From: CAYLJO01 sp964383905
GTDB lineage: Bacteria; Acidobacteriota; Blastocatellia; Pyrinomonadales; Pyrinomonadaceae
Assembly: GCA_964383905.1 (NCBI GenBank)
Contig: CAYLJO010000025.1
Span: 1 to 43,794 of the forward strand
Reading direction: 5' to 3'
DNA length: 43,794 bases
Shown here: in pieces, positions 1 through 8,289 of the stretch
Layout: every line of letters starts with the position of its first letter
Position numbering within the stretch: position 1 is the stretch's first letter
The notes under the pieces: generated by a model
Database searches by the model: none
Told to the model about the DNA's origin: nothing
Seen by the model: the letters and a program-made list of their open reading frames with translations, nothing else
Program-made: the position numbers and the translations under genes

Positions 1-310
1 CTTTGCACTAGCGACTTGAAAATCCACTTCTTGAGCTGTTCGTCATATAGTTTTATTTCACGAGCGGGCAATAATTATACCTGATATAGCGAGTGGCGAA
101 TGGATGTCACAAAGGGCCTCACCACGGAGGCATAGAGTTCACAGAGGGGGCACCGCAGAATACAGGTGACACCCAATCGCAAGCCGCTTTTAATATCCAT
201 TACCCCGCAACACCCCCTTAAAGGTCCAGGCACGGGTCTTCGGGCGGCACAACTTGTAGCCCTGACATAAAAGCCGTATATTCTCACCAGGACACTCCCC
301 CGATTCTCTT
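1..310. other. gene-free left edge with a repeat copy
   Basis: No credible coding region is visible in the first 310 bases. The stretch holds one copy of a dispersed repeat (about 85-187) also found near 6.8 kb. A TATAAT-like word reads leftward at about 71-76 and could be a -10 element for a gene lying outside the window, but no good -35 was identified. Confidence 0.5.
85..187. repeat. dispersed intergenic repeat, family A copy 1
   Basis: About 100 bases match a second intergenic segment at 6780-6873. Shared blocks include TATAGCGAGT(G/T)GCGAA, GGATGTCACA, GGGCCTCACCAC and AGAATACAG, and both end near a shared ACCCAAT word. The core is rich in CACAGAG-type units. This copy carries a few short insertions relative to the other. 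No reading frame is conserved between them, so this looks like a non-coding mobile or REP-like element. Confidence 0.7.
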
Positions 311-1296
311 ATGCCCCTCTCCACGCCTGTCGCTTTACTGATCTTTAACCGCCCGGCCCTCACCGAGCTGGTCTTCCGGGCCATCGCTCAGGCGCAGCCG
401 CAAACCCTGCTCATCGTCGCCGACGGCCCCCGTTCGGCCGCCGAAGCCCGCAAGTGCCAACAAGCCAGGGCCGTGATCCACAGGGTCGACTGGGGTGTCA
501 GGTGCTGACCAACTTCGCGGACGTCAACCTGGGTTGCCGGCGGCGCGTCTCGAGCGGCCTCGATTGGGTCTTCGCACAGGTCCCGGAGGCCATCATCTTA
601 GAGGACGACTGCCTGCCGGCCCCCTCCTTCTTTCCGTTCTGCGAAGCGCTCCTCGATCGTTATCGGGATGACCAGAGAGTCATGCATATTAGCGGCACTA
701 ACTTCCTGACAGGTCAGCGCGCGACCGGCTCCGGCTATTACTTCTCGAAATACCCGATGATCTGGGGCTGGGCGTCGTGGCGCCGGGCGTGGCGTTACTA
801 CGACGTGGGGATCAATGGTTGGCCCCGCCACAAGCGGCTGATTCTCTCCTCGTGCGATGGGCCTGAGGAGCGGAGGCTGTGGGGAGGGATCTTCGATCGG
901 GCGTTTACGGGTGAAGTTGATGTGTGGAGCTACCAGTGGCTGTATGCGTGCTGGACCCAGAGTGGATTATCGATCGTGCCCGAGTCGAACCTGATCTCCA
1001 ACCTGGGGTTTGGCGGCGAAGCGACACATACATTGGAGGGGAACAGTCCTTTGGCGGGGTTGCCGGTGAGGGACATGTGGGAGATCAGGCACCCTACGGT
1101 GGTGGTGAGGGATCATGAGGCCGATCAATACATGTTTGAGCAGGTCTTAGGCGGAGATTATTTAAAGCAGAGGCGCCAGTGGAAGAGGCTTGCCGGGCGA
1201 CCGCCCAGGTTAATGAAGGCTGTCTTGAAAAAGATGATGAGTCATGTCGCGGAATTTACCGCCCGCCGGGCGGCGCAATCTCGTTTGCGACGATGA
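311..1296 (+). pseudogene. glycosyltransferase (family 2-like), single-base frameshift
   Basis: Two overlapping frames together make one glycosyltransferase of about 328 residues. The first frame (311-508) encodes the typical start TPVALLIFNRPALT and IVADGPR, then hits TGA. The second frame continues from GCQVLTNFADVNLGCRR through the acidic LEDDC motif (probable nucleotide-sugar and metal site) and the ISGTNF and WGWASW segments. The switch is near 493-500, where GGGGTGTCAG would need one more base to read Gly-Cys-Gln. The total of 986 bases plus one is divisible by three, which supports a one-base deletion. The family resembles the so-called HlpA-like GT2 enzymes of surface polysaccharide synthesis (known family, acceptor unknown). 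It could be a real inactivation or an assembly error. The 3' end overlaps the convergent FAD oxidoreductase by 41 bases. Confidence 0.75.
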
Positions 1297-2758
1297 GGCC
1301 GGACTGCGTGACGGCGGCGACGCCCTGGCCGGGAAATGTCGAGTCGCCGACCATGTAAAGATTGGGGAGCGAGGTACGGTGTGAGAATGAGTTCATGCCG
1401 AACACGTTGAGAGATTGGCCGACGCCGCCGACCATGCCGAGCTTGCGCCGCGTCGAATCGTAGTAGGTGCGCGGGGTTGCCGTGTCGATCAGCTCGACAT
1501 TATCGCCGAGCTCCGGCATCGCCGCGTGGAGCGATGCCCACCACGCTTCGAGCACCGACCGGTCCTGCCCTTCGTGCTCCGTCTCATCTTCGTGGAAGGC
1601 GAACCACTGCGTCGGCTCGGTAAAAGTGGACACGGTGACGGCGCGTCTGCCGGCGGGGGCGCGCGTGTCCCAGGCGGGCGCGGAGGCGAACATGAACTGC
1701 CCGGTTTCAGGGTCGTAAGGCTGTGACTCCTGCCAATCTGTCAGCGCGAGAAGATGATCCGCCGGCAGACGCGACGCGGCTGCTTCATCAAGGCCCAGGT
1801 AAAGGAGGTATGCCCCCCAGCCGCGCAGACTTTTGAGCCTCAGGCGAATGTCACCCGGCGCCCGGCCCGGACCGACAAGCCTGCCGTATGTGTCCCAGAC
1901 TGTAAGGTCGCTGATAATAGCGCGGGTTGCCTCGATGTTTTCGCCGCTCAACAAATCAACGCCGATCGCATATCCACTTGAATCGTAGGCGAGGCGCAGT
2001 GCCGGTGCGTTGAAGCGCACCGTGCCGCCACTCCTTTTGATGGCTTCCATGAGTGTGTTTGCGAGGGCCGAAGCGCCTCCGCGGATGGCATACATCCCGC
2101 GGCGGGGGAGCATCAGGGCCACCGCCGCGTACAGATACGCACAGGTCTCGGCGGGACATTGGGCAAAGATTTGCAGCTGAGCGTCTATGAAGCGGCGGAA
2201 GCGTGCCGACGTTTGAGTGAGATGCTGCGCCGCGGTGTGATTCATCGACGCGAAGACACGCGGCGCAACGCGCACCTCGGGCGCGGTCGCGCTCATCCGC
2301 CGGAACTTCGACGCGGTGCGAAGGTCGGGCACGCGACGGACGACACGTCTCAGTGCCTCGCCGACTGGCGCAATCTCGCGGTAAAAATCGGTGGCTTCGT
2401 CCGCGCATTCGGGAAAAGCCGTCCTTAGAGATTCTTCAAACTCCTCGTCGTTTTCTGTCACGGCGGCTTCCGTTTGGTCCGGGAGGCGGACGACGTAAGC
2501 GGGCGAAACGGGGCGAACCTCCGGCGCGGGGACGGGAAGCTCGGCGAAGACGCGCTCGTGAATCTCGCCGGGCTGCCAGGACGCGTAGAGCGATGCGCCG
2601 GCTTCAAACGTGTAACCGAACCGCTCGAACGTGGCGGCGCAGCCCCCGGCGCGCGCCTCTTTTTCGAGCAGGCAGACGTTAACACCGCGTGCCGCAAGCA
2701 GTGCCGCCGCGGTCAGCCCCCCAATGCCGCCGCCGACGACGATGACTTCGTAAGCCAT
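1256..2758 (-). CDS. phytoene desaturase/CRTISO-like FAD-dependent oxidoreductase
   Basis: A 500-residue flavoprotein. The N-terminus has the Rossmann dinucleotide-binding fold VVGGGIGGLTAAALLAARG with an acidic residue closing it (LLEKEARAGGCA). The C-terminus has the FAD-contacting YMVGDSTFPGQGVAAVTQSG typical of the CrtI/CRTISO amine-oxidase-like superfamily. Such enzymes desaturate or isomerise carotenoids, or saturate related polyprenoid chains, at the membrane. No crtB or other carotenoid gene is nearby, so the substrate is unknown. The ATG at 2758 is four bases beyond the stop of the upstream CPBP protease gene, suggesting co-transcription. A nearby alternative identity is an uncharacterised NAD(P)/FAD oxidoreductase of the same family. 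Confidence 0.85.
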   Translation of the reverse strand: MAYEVIVVGGGIGGLTAAALLAARGVNVCLLEKEARAGGCAATFERFGYTFEAGASLYASWQPGEIHERVFAELPVPAPEVRPVSPAYVVRLPDQTEAAVTENDEEFEESLRTAFPECADEATDFYREIAPVGEALRRVVRRVPDLRTASKFRRMSATAPEVRVAPRVFASMNHTAAQHLTQTSARFRRFIDAQLQIFAQCPAETCAYLYAAVALMLPRRGMYAIRGGASALANTLMEAIKRSGGTVRFNAPALRLAYDSSGYAIGVDLLSGENIEATRAIISDLTVWDTYGRLVGPGRAPGDIRLRLKSLRGWGAYLLYLGLDEAAASRLPADHLLALTDWQESQPYDPETGQFMFASAPAWDTRAPAGRRAVTVSTFTEPTQWFAFHEDETEHEGQDRSVLEAWWASLHAAMPELGDNVELIDTATPRTYYDSTRRKLGMVGGVGQSLNVFGMNSFSHRTSLPNLYMVGDSTFPGQGVAAVTQSGLIVANEIAPPGGR

Positions 2759-2762
2759 ACCT

Positions 2763-3710
2763 TCAGAAAATAGTGTGAATCAAGGGTGCGAGCATTCCCG
2801 TAGCCGCCGCTTTTTGTCCCCCGCCCGCGCCGGGGAGATGTAAGTAGGGGCCAAGAATTAAGAACACGGCCTGAATGCCGTTGAAGACGAGATGAATGAT
2901 GAAAGAGGGCAGGAGGCAACCCGTATACGCGCGCACCAGTGTCAGAGTGAAACTGAGGATACCAATCACCGCAATAACACCGTAGTTGGGCCAATATTGA
3001 GGAACGTGAACGAGCGTGAACAGGGCCATCACGCCGATTATCGCCCAGCCCGCCCCCAGAGCCTTTTGGAGTGCCGAATAAAGGAGTCCGCGATAGACCA
3101 CCTCTTCGACGAGGGGCGCGGACAGCGTCGCTAAAAGCGCTGTGGTATACCGTGCGGCGGTCGAACTGGCGATCAACTGGTCGAGTTGTGTCTCCTCCCC
3201 GCCGATAAGTTTGGTGATTGCCAGCCCGATGACCAACAGAAGGAAGGCCAGTCCGGCGCTCGCCCAGAAACCGAAGTTCCTGCTCCAACTCCAGCCGAGC
3301 GTCGGCCAGAAGGGGCGTTGGCCGAGCCGTGTGACGATGGCCCACGCGACGCCAAGCGTTAACAGATGCGCGGGAATGACGGCGAGTATAGAGAGGAAGA
3401 TTGCGGTTTTATCGGTCAGCAGGGACTTGTCGAAGCCGACGGAACCACCGGCACGGTAGCGTATGAAAGCGTAAGGAAGGATGGCGAAAAGCTGCATCAA
3501 AAAAAGCAGCGCGACGCTGATAAACCATGTGAAGACCGCGCCGGGTATGCTCCAGGGCGGGTTATCAGGGTCGATCGCTCCGGCGGCCGTCCGCCTATCC
3601 GACTCTCGCCTGAGGTCGGCATAACTGCCGATGGGCAGTCCGGCCGGAGGCGAAGACTCTTTTGATGTGCTCACCCAAGGAGTGTAAGAGAGGTAGCGTG
3701 AAGCGGTCAA
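2763..3710 (-). CDS. CPBP family intramembrane glutamic endopeptidase
   Basis: About 315 residues with six to eight hydrophobic segments starting near residue 58. The three family motifs are in order: EEVVYRG near residue 200 (catalytic glutamates and arginine), a histidine in LFTLVHVPQYW, and HLVFNG near residue 275. The family (CAAX protease/bacteriocin-processing, Abi) cleaves prenylated or other substrates inside the membrane, and its bacterial substrates are mostly unknown. The start is uncertain: TTG at 3710 has no clear ribosome site, and a GTG at 3674 is possible, because the bases between could be a promoter (TTGACC, 17-base gap, TTACAC). The gene lies four bases ahead of the FAD oxidoreductase. 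Confidence 0.85.
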   Translation of the reverse strand: MTASRYLSYTPWVSTSKESSPPAGLPIGSYADLRRESDRRTAAGAIDPDNPPWSIPGAVFTWFISVALLFLMQLFAILPYAFIRYRAGGSVGFDKSLLTDKTAIFLSILAVIPAHLLTLGVAWAIVTRLGQRPFWPTLGWSWSRNFGFWASAGLAFLLLVIGLAITKLIGGEETQLDQLIASSTAARYTTALLATLSAPLVEEVVYRGLLYSALQKALGAGWAIIGVMALFTLVHVPQYWPNYGVIAVIGILSFTLTLVRAYTGCLLPSFIIHLVFNGIQAVFLILGPYLHLPGAGGGQKAAATGMLAPLIHTIF

Positions 3711-3766
3711 CTAACGAAAGGATGAAGGGATGAAAGGGACACGGGGAGAGGGGGAGACCAAGGGGA

Positions 3767-3821
3767 AGCGGCGACCGAAGAGATCAGGACGAATTATTGC
3801 TTTATCTCCTCGGTCGCCGCT
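3767..3821. repeat. long intergenic hairpin downstream of plsC
   Basis: Inverted repeat with 17-base arms, AGCGGCGACCGAAGAGA (3767-3783) and its complement (3805-3821), with one mismatch and a 21-base AT-rich loop. It starts four bases after the plsC stop on the minus strand. There is no T-run after the stem, so it is not a classical intrinsic terminator. It may stabilise the 3' end or be a REP-like unit. Just left of it (3738-3757) is a purine-rich GACACGGGGAGAGGGGGAGA word similar to sequence in the 23.0-kb hairpin. Confidence 0.65.
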
Positions 3822-3824
3822 CTT

Positions 3825-4637
3825 TTAGCTCTCATCCTTAAAGTGCCGGGCCATTGTTGCGCGCACACTTTGCATCAACGCTTCCACACCGGCGACCGCA
3901 GGTCCGGCGGTCGGAATCGGCGCATCAACGTACACCCTGACGGGGCCGGGGCGAAAAATGATCGAATCGCGCGGCAAGATCCGGCGTGTTCCGATGATAG
4001 TGACGGGAATGATTGGCACACCCGCCTGGACGGCGAGTTTGAATCCGCCCTTCTTGAAGGGCTGCAACGTGCCGTCGCCCGAGCGCGTGCCCTCCGGAAA
4101 GATGAAGGCGCAGACGCCGCCACGTATATCATGCGCGGCGCGGCGGAGGCTGGCGATCGCATCGGTTCTGGAGCTTCTGTCAATGGAAATATGTCCGGCC
4201 CGGCGTAGATGCCAGCCGAGAAAAGGGACGCGAAAGAGCTCTTTCTTTGCGGCGATGCGCAGTTGCGCCGGCAGGTAGCCGAGCATGACCGGGATATCCA
4301 TGTAGCTCTGGTGCGTCGAGAGGAAAACATAGGATACGCCGGGGCGGATATATTCGGTGCCGTGGACCCGAACGTGCGCGCCGACAGTCCATACGATCAT
4401 GCGTGACCAGGCTCGCGCACACCGGTGCTGCCACCTTCCGGCCGAATCGAAGAGGGAAAGCGCGAGTGACAAACTGGCCATCACCACCGTATAAAGGAGG
4501 ATCAGTGGGATCGCGATAATTGAATGGAGGTGATTGAGCGGGGTGGGGCGCGGCACGGCGGCGCGTGGCGCGCCCCCGACGACGGCTTCACGCGCCACGA
4601 TCTTCTTCGATCGAATGGGTTGAGAGGTCCGTTCCAA
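3825..4637 (-). CDS. plsC: 1-acyl-sn-glycerol-3-phosphate acyltransferase (PlsC family)
   Basis: A 270-residue membrane acyltransferase that probably acylates lysophosphatidic acid to phosphatidic acid in phospholipid synthesis. It has an N-terminal hydrophobic helix (about residues 38-62). The HX4D catalytic motif is seen as HQSYMD (near residue 110), and the glycerol-phosphate-binding block as FPEGTRS (near 183), followed by the conserved AVQAGVPIIPV. Length is normal for the family. The start shown is TTG at 4637; the first 30 residues are not conserved-looking, so a GTG near residue 14 is an alternative. The gene sits between the UBP zinc finger gene and the hairpin at 3.8 kb, on the same strand as its neighbours. 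Confidence 0.9.
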   Translation of the reverse strand: MERTSQPIRSKKIVAREAVVGGAPRAAVPRPTPLNHLHSIIAIPLILLYTVVMASLSLALSLFDSAGRWQHRCARAWSRMIVWTVGAHVRVHGTEYIRPGVSYVFLSTHQSYMDIPVMLGYLPAQLRIAAKKELFRVPFLGWHLRRAGHISIDRSSRTDAIASLRRAAHDIRGGVCAFIFPEGTRSGDGTLQPFKKGGFKLAVQAGVPIIPVTIIGTRRILPRDSIIFRPGPVRVYVDAPIPTAGPAVAGVEALMQSVRATMARHFKDES

Positions 4638-4685
4638 ACTGCTATGACTTATTCCGGCGTTTCGTGGCCGCCCGGCCGGTTACGT

Positions 4686-4949
4686 TTAGAGGGATTCGAA
4701 GAGCATTTCATCAACATAGCACCAGCCCCACTCCTCGCCCGGCTCGAACGACTTGATAATCGGATGATTCGTCCGGCGGAAATGCTTGGTGGCGTGCTTG
4801 TTTTTCGAGGAGTCGCAGCAGCCGACGTGTCCGCAAATCTTGCAGAGGCGCAGGTGTACCCACCCGTCGCCGATCTTCAAACAGTCCTCGCAGCCGTTAG
4901 CACTCGGCGTCACATCCCGCACCTGATCAAGATGCCTGCATGATGTCAT
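4686..4949 (-). CDS. UBP-type zinc finger protein
   Basis: A small protein (87 residues from the ATG at 4949, 96 from TTG at 4976) consisting almost only of a ZnF-UBP domain. Zinc ligands are visible in order: C-R-H near the start, C-E-D-C, C-K-I-C-G-H-V-G-C-C, then H-A-T-K-H and an H-P-I. In eukaryotic deubiquitinases this domain binds the free C-terminal Gly-Gly of ubiquitin. The aromatic W of GWVHLRLC and a Y near the C-terminus are retained. Standalone bacterial versions are known but their ligand is not established. TTG at 4976 would overlap the NUDIX stop by four bases. An AGGAGGT lies 13 bases before the ATG, so the ATG start is a reasonable choice. Confidence 0.85.
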   Translation of the reverse strand: MTSCRHLDQVRDVTPSANGCEDCLKIGDGWVHLRLCKICGHVGCCDSSKNKHATKHFRRTNHPIIKSFEPGEEWGWCYVDEMLFESL

Positions 4950-4972
4950 GACCTGCCAGCCTACCTCCTGAC

Positions 4973-5584
4973 TCAAACCGCCGGATACTCACGGCCCGGT
5001 ATTGAAAGCCCCAAGCGCGGGACGGCCAGCATCAGCCCGATGATTGTCTTCGCATCCTGGATCTCGCCGTCCGTAATCATCTCCAACGCTTGCCGAACGG
5101 GTACGCGCACAATCTCCAGCAGTTCGTCATCTTCGAGCCTTTGCGCGGTCTCTGTCAACCCGGTCGCAAGATAGACCCACATCTTCTCTTCGCAAAAACC
5201 GGGCGAGACAAAAAACTCGGTCAGCTTTTCCAGACGCCCGGCCACCACGCCCAACTCTTCTTCCAACTCGCGTGCCGCCCCCTCTTCGGGCCGCTCCGGC
5301 GCTGATAGAGTGCCCGCGGGCACTTCCAGCAGGTAGCGCACGGCAGGGTGACGGTACTGGCGCACGAGCCCGACGGTGCCGTCCTCGAACACGGGGACGA
5401 TGACCGCGCTGCCCGGATGATGCACGACGTCGCGCACGTACGTTTTATCACCCTCGCGCACCGTATCGACGGAAACGTCAAAGACGCGACCGCGAAAAAC
5501 CTCCCGGCTGTCTAGAACCTCAGGAGTCACCCCGTCAGACTTGTCCATGGGCCTATTTTTAATTGATCGGGAGGCGAAAAGCAA
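4973..5584 (-). CDS. NUDIX hydrolase, ADP-ribose pyrophosphatase-like
   Basis: 203 residues if begun at 5584; a start at 5548 (MDKSDGVTP) gives 191 and looks more natural. The Nudix box is complete: G-x5-E-x7-RELEEELGV, in the segment beginning AGTLSAPERPEEG. The preceding strand (DVVHHPGSAVIVP) and the QYRHP segment are typical of ADP-ribose/ADP-sugar pyrophosphatases such as NudF/YqkG, which split ADP-ribose into AMP and ribose 5-phosphate. The gene runs directly into the UBP zinc finger gene, so the two are probably translated from one message. Confidence 0.88.
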   Translation of the reverse strand: MLFASRSIKNRPMDKSDGVTPEVLDSREVFRGRVFDVSVDTVREGDKTYVRDVVHHPGSAVIVPVFEDGTVGLVRQYRHPAVRYLLEVPAGTLSAPERPEEGAARELEEELGVVAGRLEKLTEFFVSPGFCEEKMWVYLATGLTETAQRLEDDELLEIVRVPVRQALEMITDGEIQDAKTIIGLMLAVPRLGLSIPGREYPAV

Positions 5585-5838
5585 AAGTTCCGGGGCCCTG
5601 TATCAAATCAGGACCGGCCCCAAACATCCACCGGGACATTTAACGTCCGCCTTTCTCTCCCCCACCGCCCCCTTACCCCTCTCCTCTTCACGACTTGATA
5701 ATTAAGTTCTTAACAGTCAGAAGCTTAACAAATCGGCCCGGTTTTTTGTGGGCGGAGGCAGTCCGCCGGTTGTTTAAAGCATCAAAATTGTCGTTCGCGG
5801 GTTAAACGCTGACGACCGGTAAGGAACTTGGGGCCGTA

Positions 5839-6702
5839 ATGAAGAGCATTAAAAACCTGGTTGTAGTTGCCGCCATCATACTTTTATCGACGGCTCCATC
5901 CGTCCTGGCGCAGAGTCCGGTGAAGCGGGCAAGCGGCCGGCCAAAGAGCGCGCCGGGGCAGGCGGCCGCCTCTCCTGAAAAAGCCAGTTTCATTAAGGCC
6001 ACCGAAGATTACAAGGCGGGTCTCAACAGCCTGCTCGCTTCTTATCAAGCTAATGTTGAGCAACTGACTCAGCAGGCCGGTAAGCTCAAAGAGCTCTACG
6101 ATCAGGGCATTATCTCAAAGCGGGACCTGGAAGAGAGCCAAAACGCGATCGCCGAAGCGCGCGTTAAGGTGGACGACACGCGCAAGCAGATCGCGGAGGC
6201 CGACCTGCAGATAGCCGAGGCGCAGAAGCCACCGGCAGTCCCTCCCGGCACGCTATTCACACAGGCAGAGGGGCGAGCGCCCCAGTGGACGACGGGCAAT
6301 CCGGGGATCGATGCGCTGATCCGGCAGAACGGGGCGCGCTACGGTGTTGATCCGTACCTGATCTATTGCGTGATGGAGCAGGAGTCGCACTTCAATCCGT
6401 CCAGCGTCAGTCCGAAGGGCGCCGGAGGTTTAATGCAGTTGATGCCGGATACGGCGGCGCGCTTCGGCGTGGTCAATATCTTCGATGCGGCGCAAAACAT
6501 TATGGGCGGCACGCGGTATCTCAAAGAACTGCTGCAGATGTTCGGAGGGCAAGTCGATCTCACGCTGGCGAGCTACAACGCGGGTGAGGGCGCGGTTCTC
6601 AAGTACGGGCAGAGAGTTCCGCCCTACAAAGAGACGCAGGACTACGTGCGGCTCATCAGCGCTCGTTACCAGGGAAGTGGGAAGTACGTAAAAAAGACGT
6701 AA
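5839..6702 (+). CDS. secreted lytic transglycosylase with N-terminal coiled coil
   Basis: 287 residues. Residues 1-25 form a signal peptide (KSIKNLVVV...APSVLAQ). A basic linker is followed by a helical, coiled-coil-prone stretch at about 50-135 whose LKELYDQGIISKRDLEESQ and heptad pattern recall the hairpins of HlyD/TolC-type proteins. Residues about 150-285 are an SLT (goose-lysozyme-like) domain: catalytic glutamate in MEQES near residue 182, then GLMQLMPDTA, GGTRYL and LASYNAGEGAV. It should cleave peptidoglycan glycan strands in the periplasm, producing anhydro-muropeptides. It is the only rightward gene in this part of the window and stands alone. Confidence 0.92.
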   Translation: MKSIKNLVVVAAIILLSTAPSVLAQSPVKRASGRPKSAPGQAAASPEKASFIKATEDYKAGLNSLLASYQANVEQLTQQAGKLKELYDQGIISKRDLEESQNAIAEARVKVDDTRKQIAEADLQIAEAQKPPAVPPGTLFTQAEGRAPQWTTGNPGIDALIRQNGARYGVDPYLIYCVMEQESHFNPSSVSPKGAGGLMQLMPDTAARFGVVNIFDAAQNIMGGTRYLKELLQMFGGQVDLTLASYNAGEGAVLKYGQRVPPYKETQDYVRLISARYQGSGKYVKKT

Positions 6703-6779
6703 AGATTACGGCCGGGGCTGGCTCATCTCGGTCCTAAAAATTTTGCCTACGCATACATCCCTTCTGCCTGACTATCATT

Positions 6780-6873
6780 TATAGCGAGTTGCGAACGGAT
6801 GTCACACAGGGCCTCACCACAGAGACACAGAGGGCACAGAGAATACAGCTTATACCCAATGGCAATCTGCTGT
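6780..6873. repeat. dispersed intergenic repeat, family A copy 2
   Basis: Second copy of the element at 85-187, lying between the convergent transglycosylase and folC genes. It is the more compact copy: TATAGCGAGTTGCGAAC, GGATGTCACACAGGGCCTC, ACCACAGAGACACAGAGG, GCACAGAGAATACAG, ACCCAATGGCAATC. Both copies are in the same orientation and lie in non-coding sequence. Confidence 0.7.
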
Positions 6874-6898
6874 AGTTGGACCGAGTACTGATCAGCTC

Positions 6899-8200
6899 TT
6901 ATTGTAAGAGACTTTTCGTTGCGCCTACCAGGTAGAGCGAGCCGGTGACGCAGATAAGAGCGTCTGGAGCGGTCACACGACGGGCAATGCTGAGGGCCTC
7001 GGCGGGCGTGCGCGCGAGCGTGATTCTACCGGGGTCGAATTCATCTGGAACGAGGCGGGCGAGCATTTCGGGGGTGGCCGCGCGGGGATTATCCTGTCCG
7101 GTCAGGACCAGGTGATGAGCCGCGGGGAAGAGCGTCCGGGCAATCTCCGCCAGGTCTTTGTCGCGCATCGCGCCGAAGACGAGTGTGATGGGCGGTCTGA
7201 CGAATTCATCAAGATAGTCGCGCAAAGCACGCGCGCCGGCCGCGTTATGCGCCCCGTCGAAGAGTAAGCGGGGGCGGCTACGGTCGCGGATCTCAAGACG
7301 ACCGGGGTGCTTCGCGCTCTCGATACCCTCAATGATCGCCGCGCGAGAGATGGAAAAGCCTCGCTCACGCAAAGCCTCCGCAAGCCCTATGGCGACGGTC
7401 GCGTTGGTTACCTGGTGACGACCGCGCAGGCCGAGCAGGAGATTCTCGTAGCGGTCTTGTCTCGTCTGGAAGGTAACGCGGAAACGCCCATCCTCCTCCG
7501 CGCCGTGGACCTCCACGTCGCACTCATCGAGCACGGGTGCGACGGCGCACGCCGCCGCGCGGCGCAGAATTACTTCAAGGGCGGCAGGCTGTTGTGGCGC
7601 AATGACGGCGGCCACTCCGGGACGGATGATGGCGGCTTTCTCGGCGGCTATCTCCTCAAGCGTCTGGCCTAAATACTCCTGATGGTCAAGCGCGATGGGC
7701 GTGATGGCAACCGTCTCCGCGCGGGCCACGGTCGTCGCGTCGAGTCGCCCGCCGAGTCCGGTTTCAAGAATCGCCAGCTCCACCCCCGCCATGCCGAACG
7801 CGACCAGTGCGATGGCCGTCACGTGCTCGAAAAATGTCGGGAGCGTTTCGATCACGAGCCCCTCGCGCAGGCTTTGCGCGGTGTCGCAGACGCGCTCGGT
7901 GAGGCGCGCAAAATCGTCCGGCGTGATCTCCTGACCATCGATGCTGATGCGCTCGGTGATTGAGACGAGGTGCGGGGAAGTGTAAAGCCCGGTACGAATG
8001 CGGCCGGCGCGGCAGATGGCATCGATCATGACGGCGGTCGAGCCCTTGCCGTTCGTGCCGGCGATCTGCACTTTCTGAAAAGCATCTTGCGGGCGGCCCA
8101 GAGCCTCAAGCAGACGCTCGGTGTTTGTGAGGCCGAGTTTGATCGCGAGCGTCTCATGGCCCAGACTTAAAAGATACCGGAGCGCCTCATGGAAATGCAT
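6899..8200 (-). CDS. folC: bifunctional folylpolyglutamate synthase / dihydrofolate synthase
   Basis: 433 residues, the usual FolC length. The P-loop GTNGKGS is near residue 50, followed by the TSPHLVSITERI block that binds the pterin substrate. Further Mur-ligase-family marks are ETGLGGRLDATTV, the ALDHQEYLGQT segment with a metal-binding histidine, and DGAHNAAGARAL in the C-terminal domain. It adds glutamate to dihydropteroate and folates in the cytoplasm. It lies 89 bases after the accD stop on the same strand, an order (accD-folC) seen in other bacteria, and is probably transcribed with it. Confidence 0.95.
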   Translation of the reverse strand: MHFHEALRYLLSLGHETLAIKLGLTNTERLLEALGRPQDAFQKVQIAGTNGKGSTAVMIDAICRAGRIRTGLYTSPHLVSITERISIDGQEITPDDFARLTERVCDTAQSLREGLVIETLPTFFEHVTAIALVAFGMAGVELAILETGLGGRLDATTVARAETVAITPIALDHQEYLGQTLEEIAAEKAAIIRPGVAAVIAPQQPAALEVILRRAAACAVAPVLDECDVEVHGAEEDGRFRVTFQTRQDRYENLLLGLRGRHQVTNATVAIGLAEALRERGFSISRAAIIEGIESAKHPGRLEIRDRSRPRLLFDGAHNAAGARALRDYLDEFVRPPITLVFGAMRDKDLAEIARTLFPAAHHLVLTGQDNPRAATPEMLARLVPDEFDPGRITLARTPAEALSIARRVTAPDALICVTGSLYLVGATKSLLQ

Positions 8201-8289
8201 CGGAGGGGGTGGTCAAGAGTGAAAGATAGATGGTCAATCGTGATCAGACAAAAAGCAGCCTTCCGCTTACCGCGGACATGTCTGCGGCC

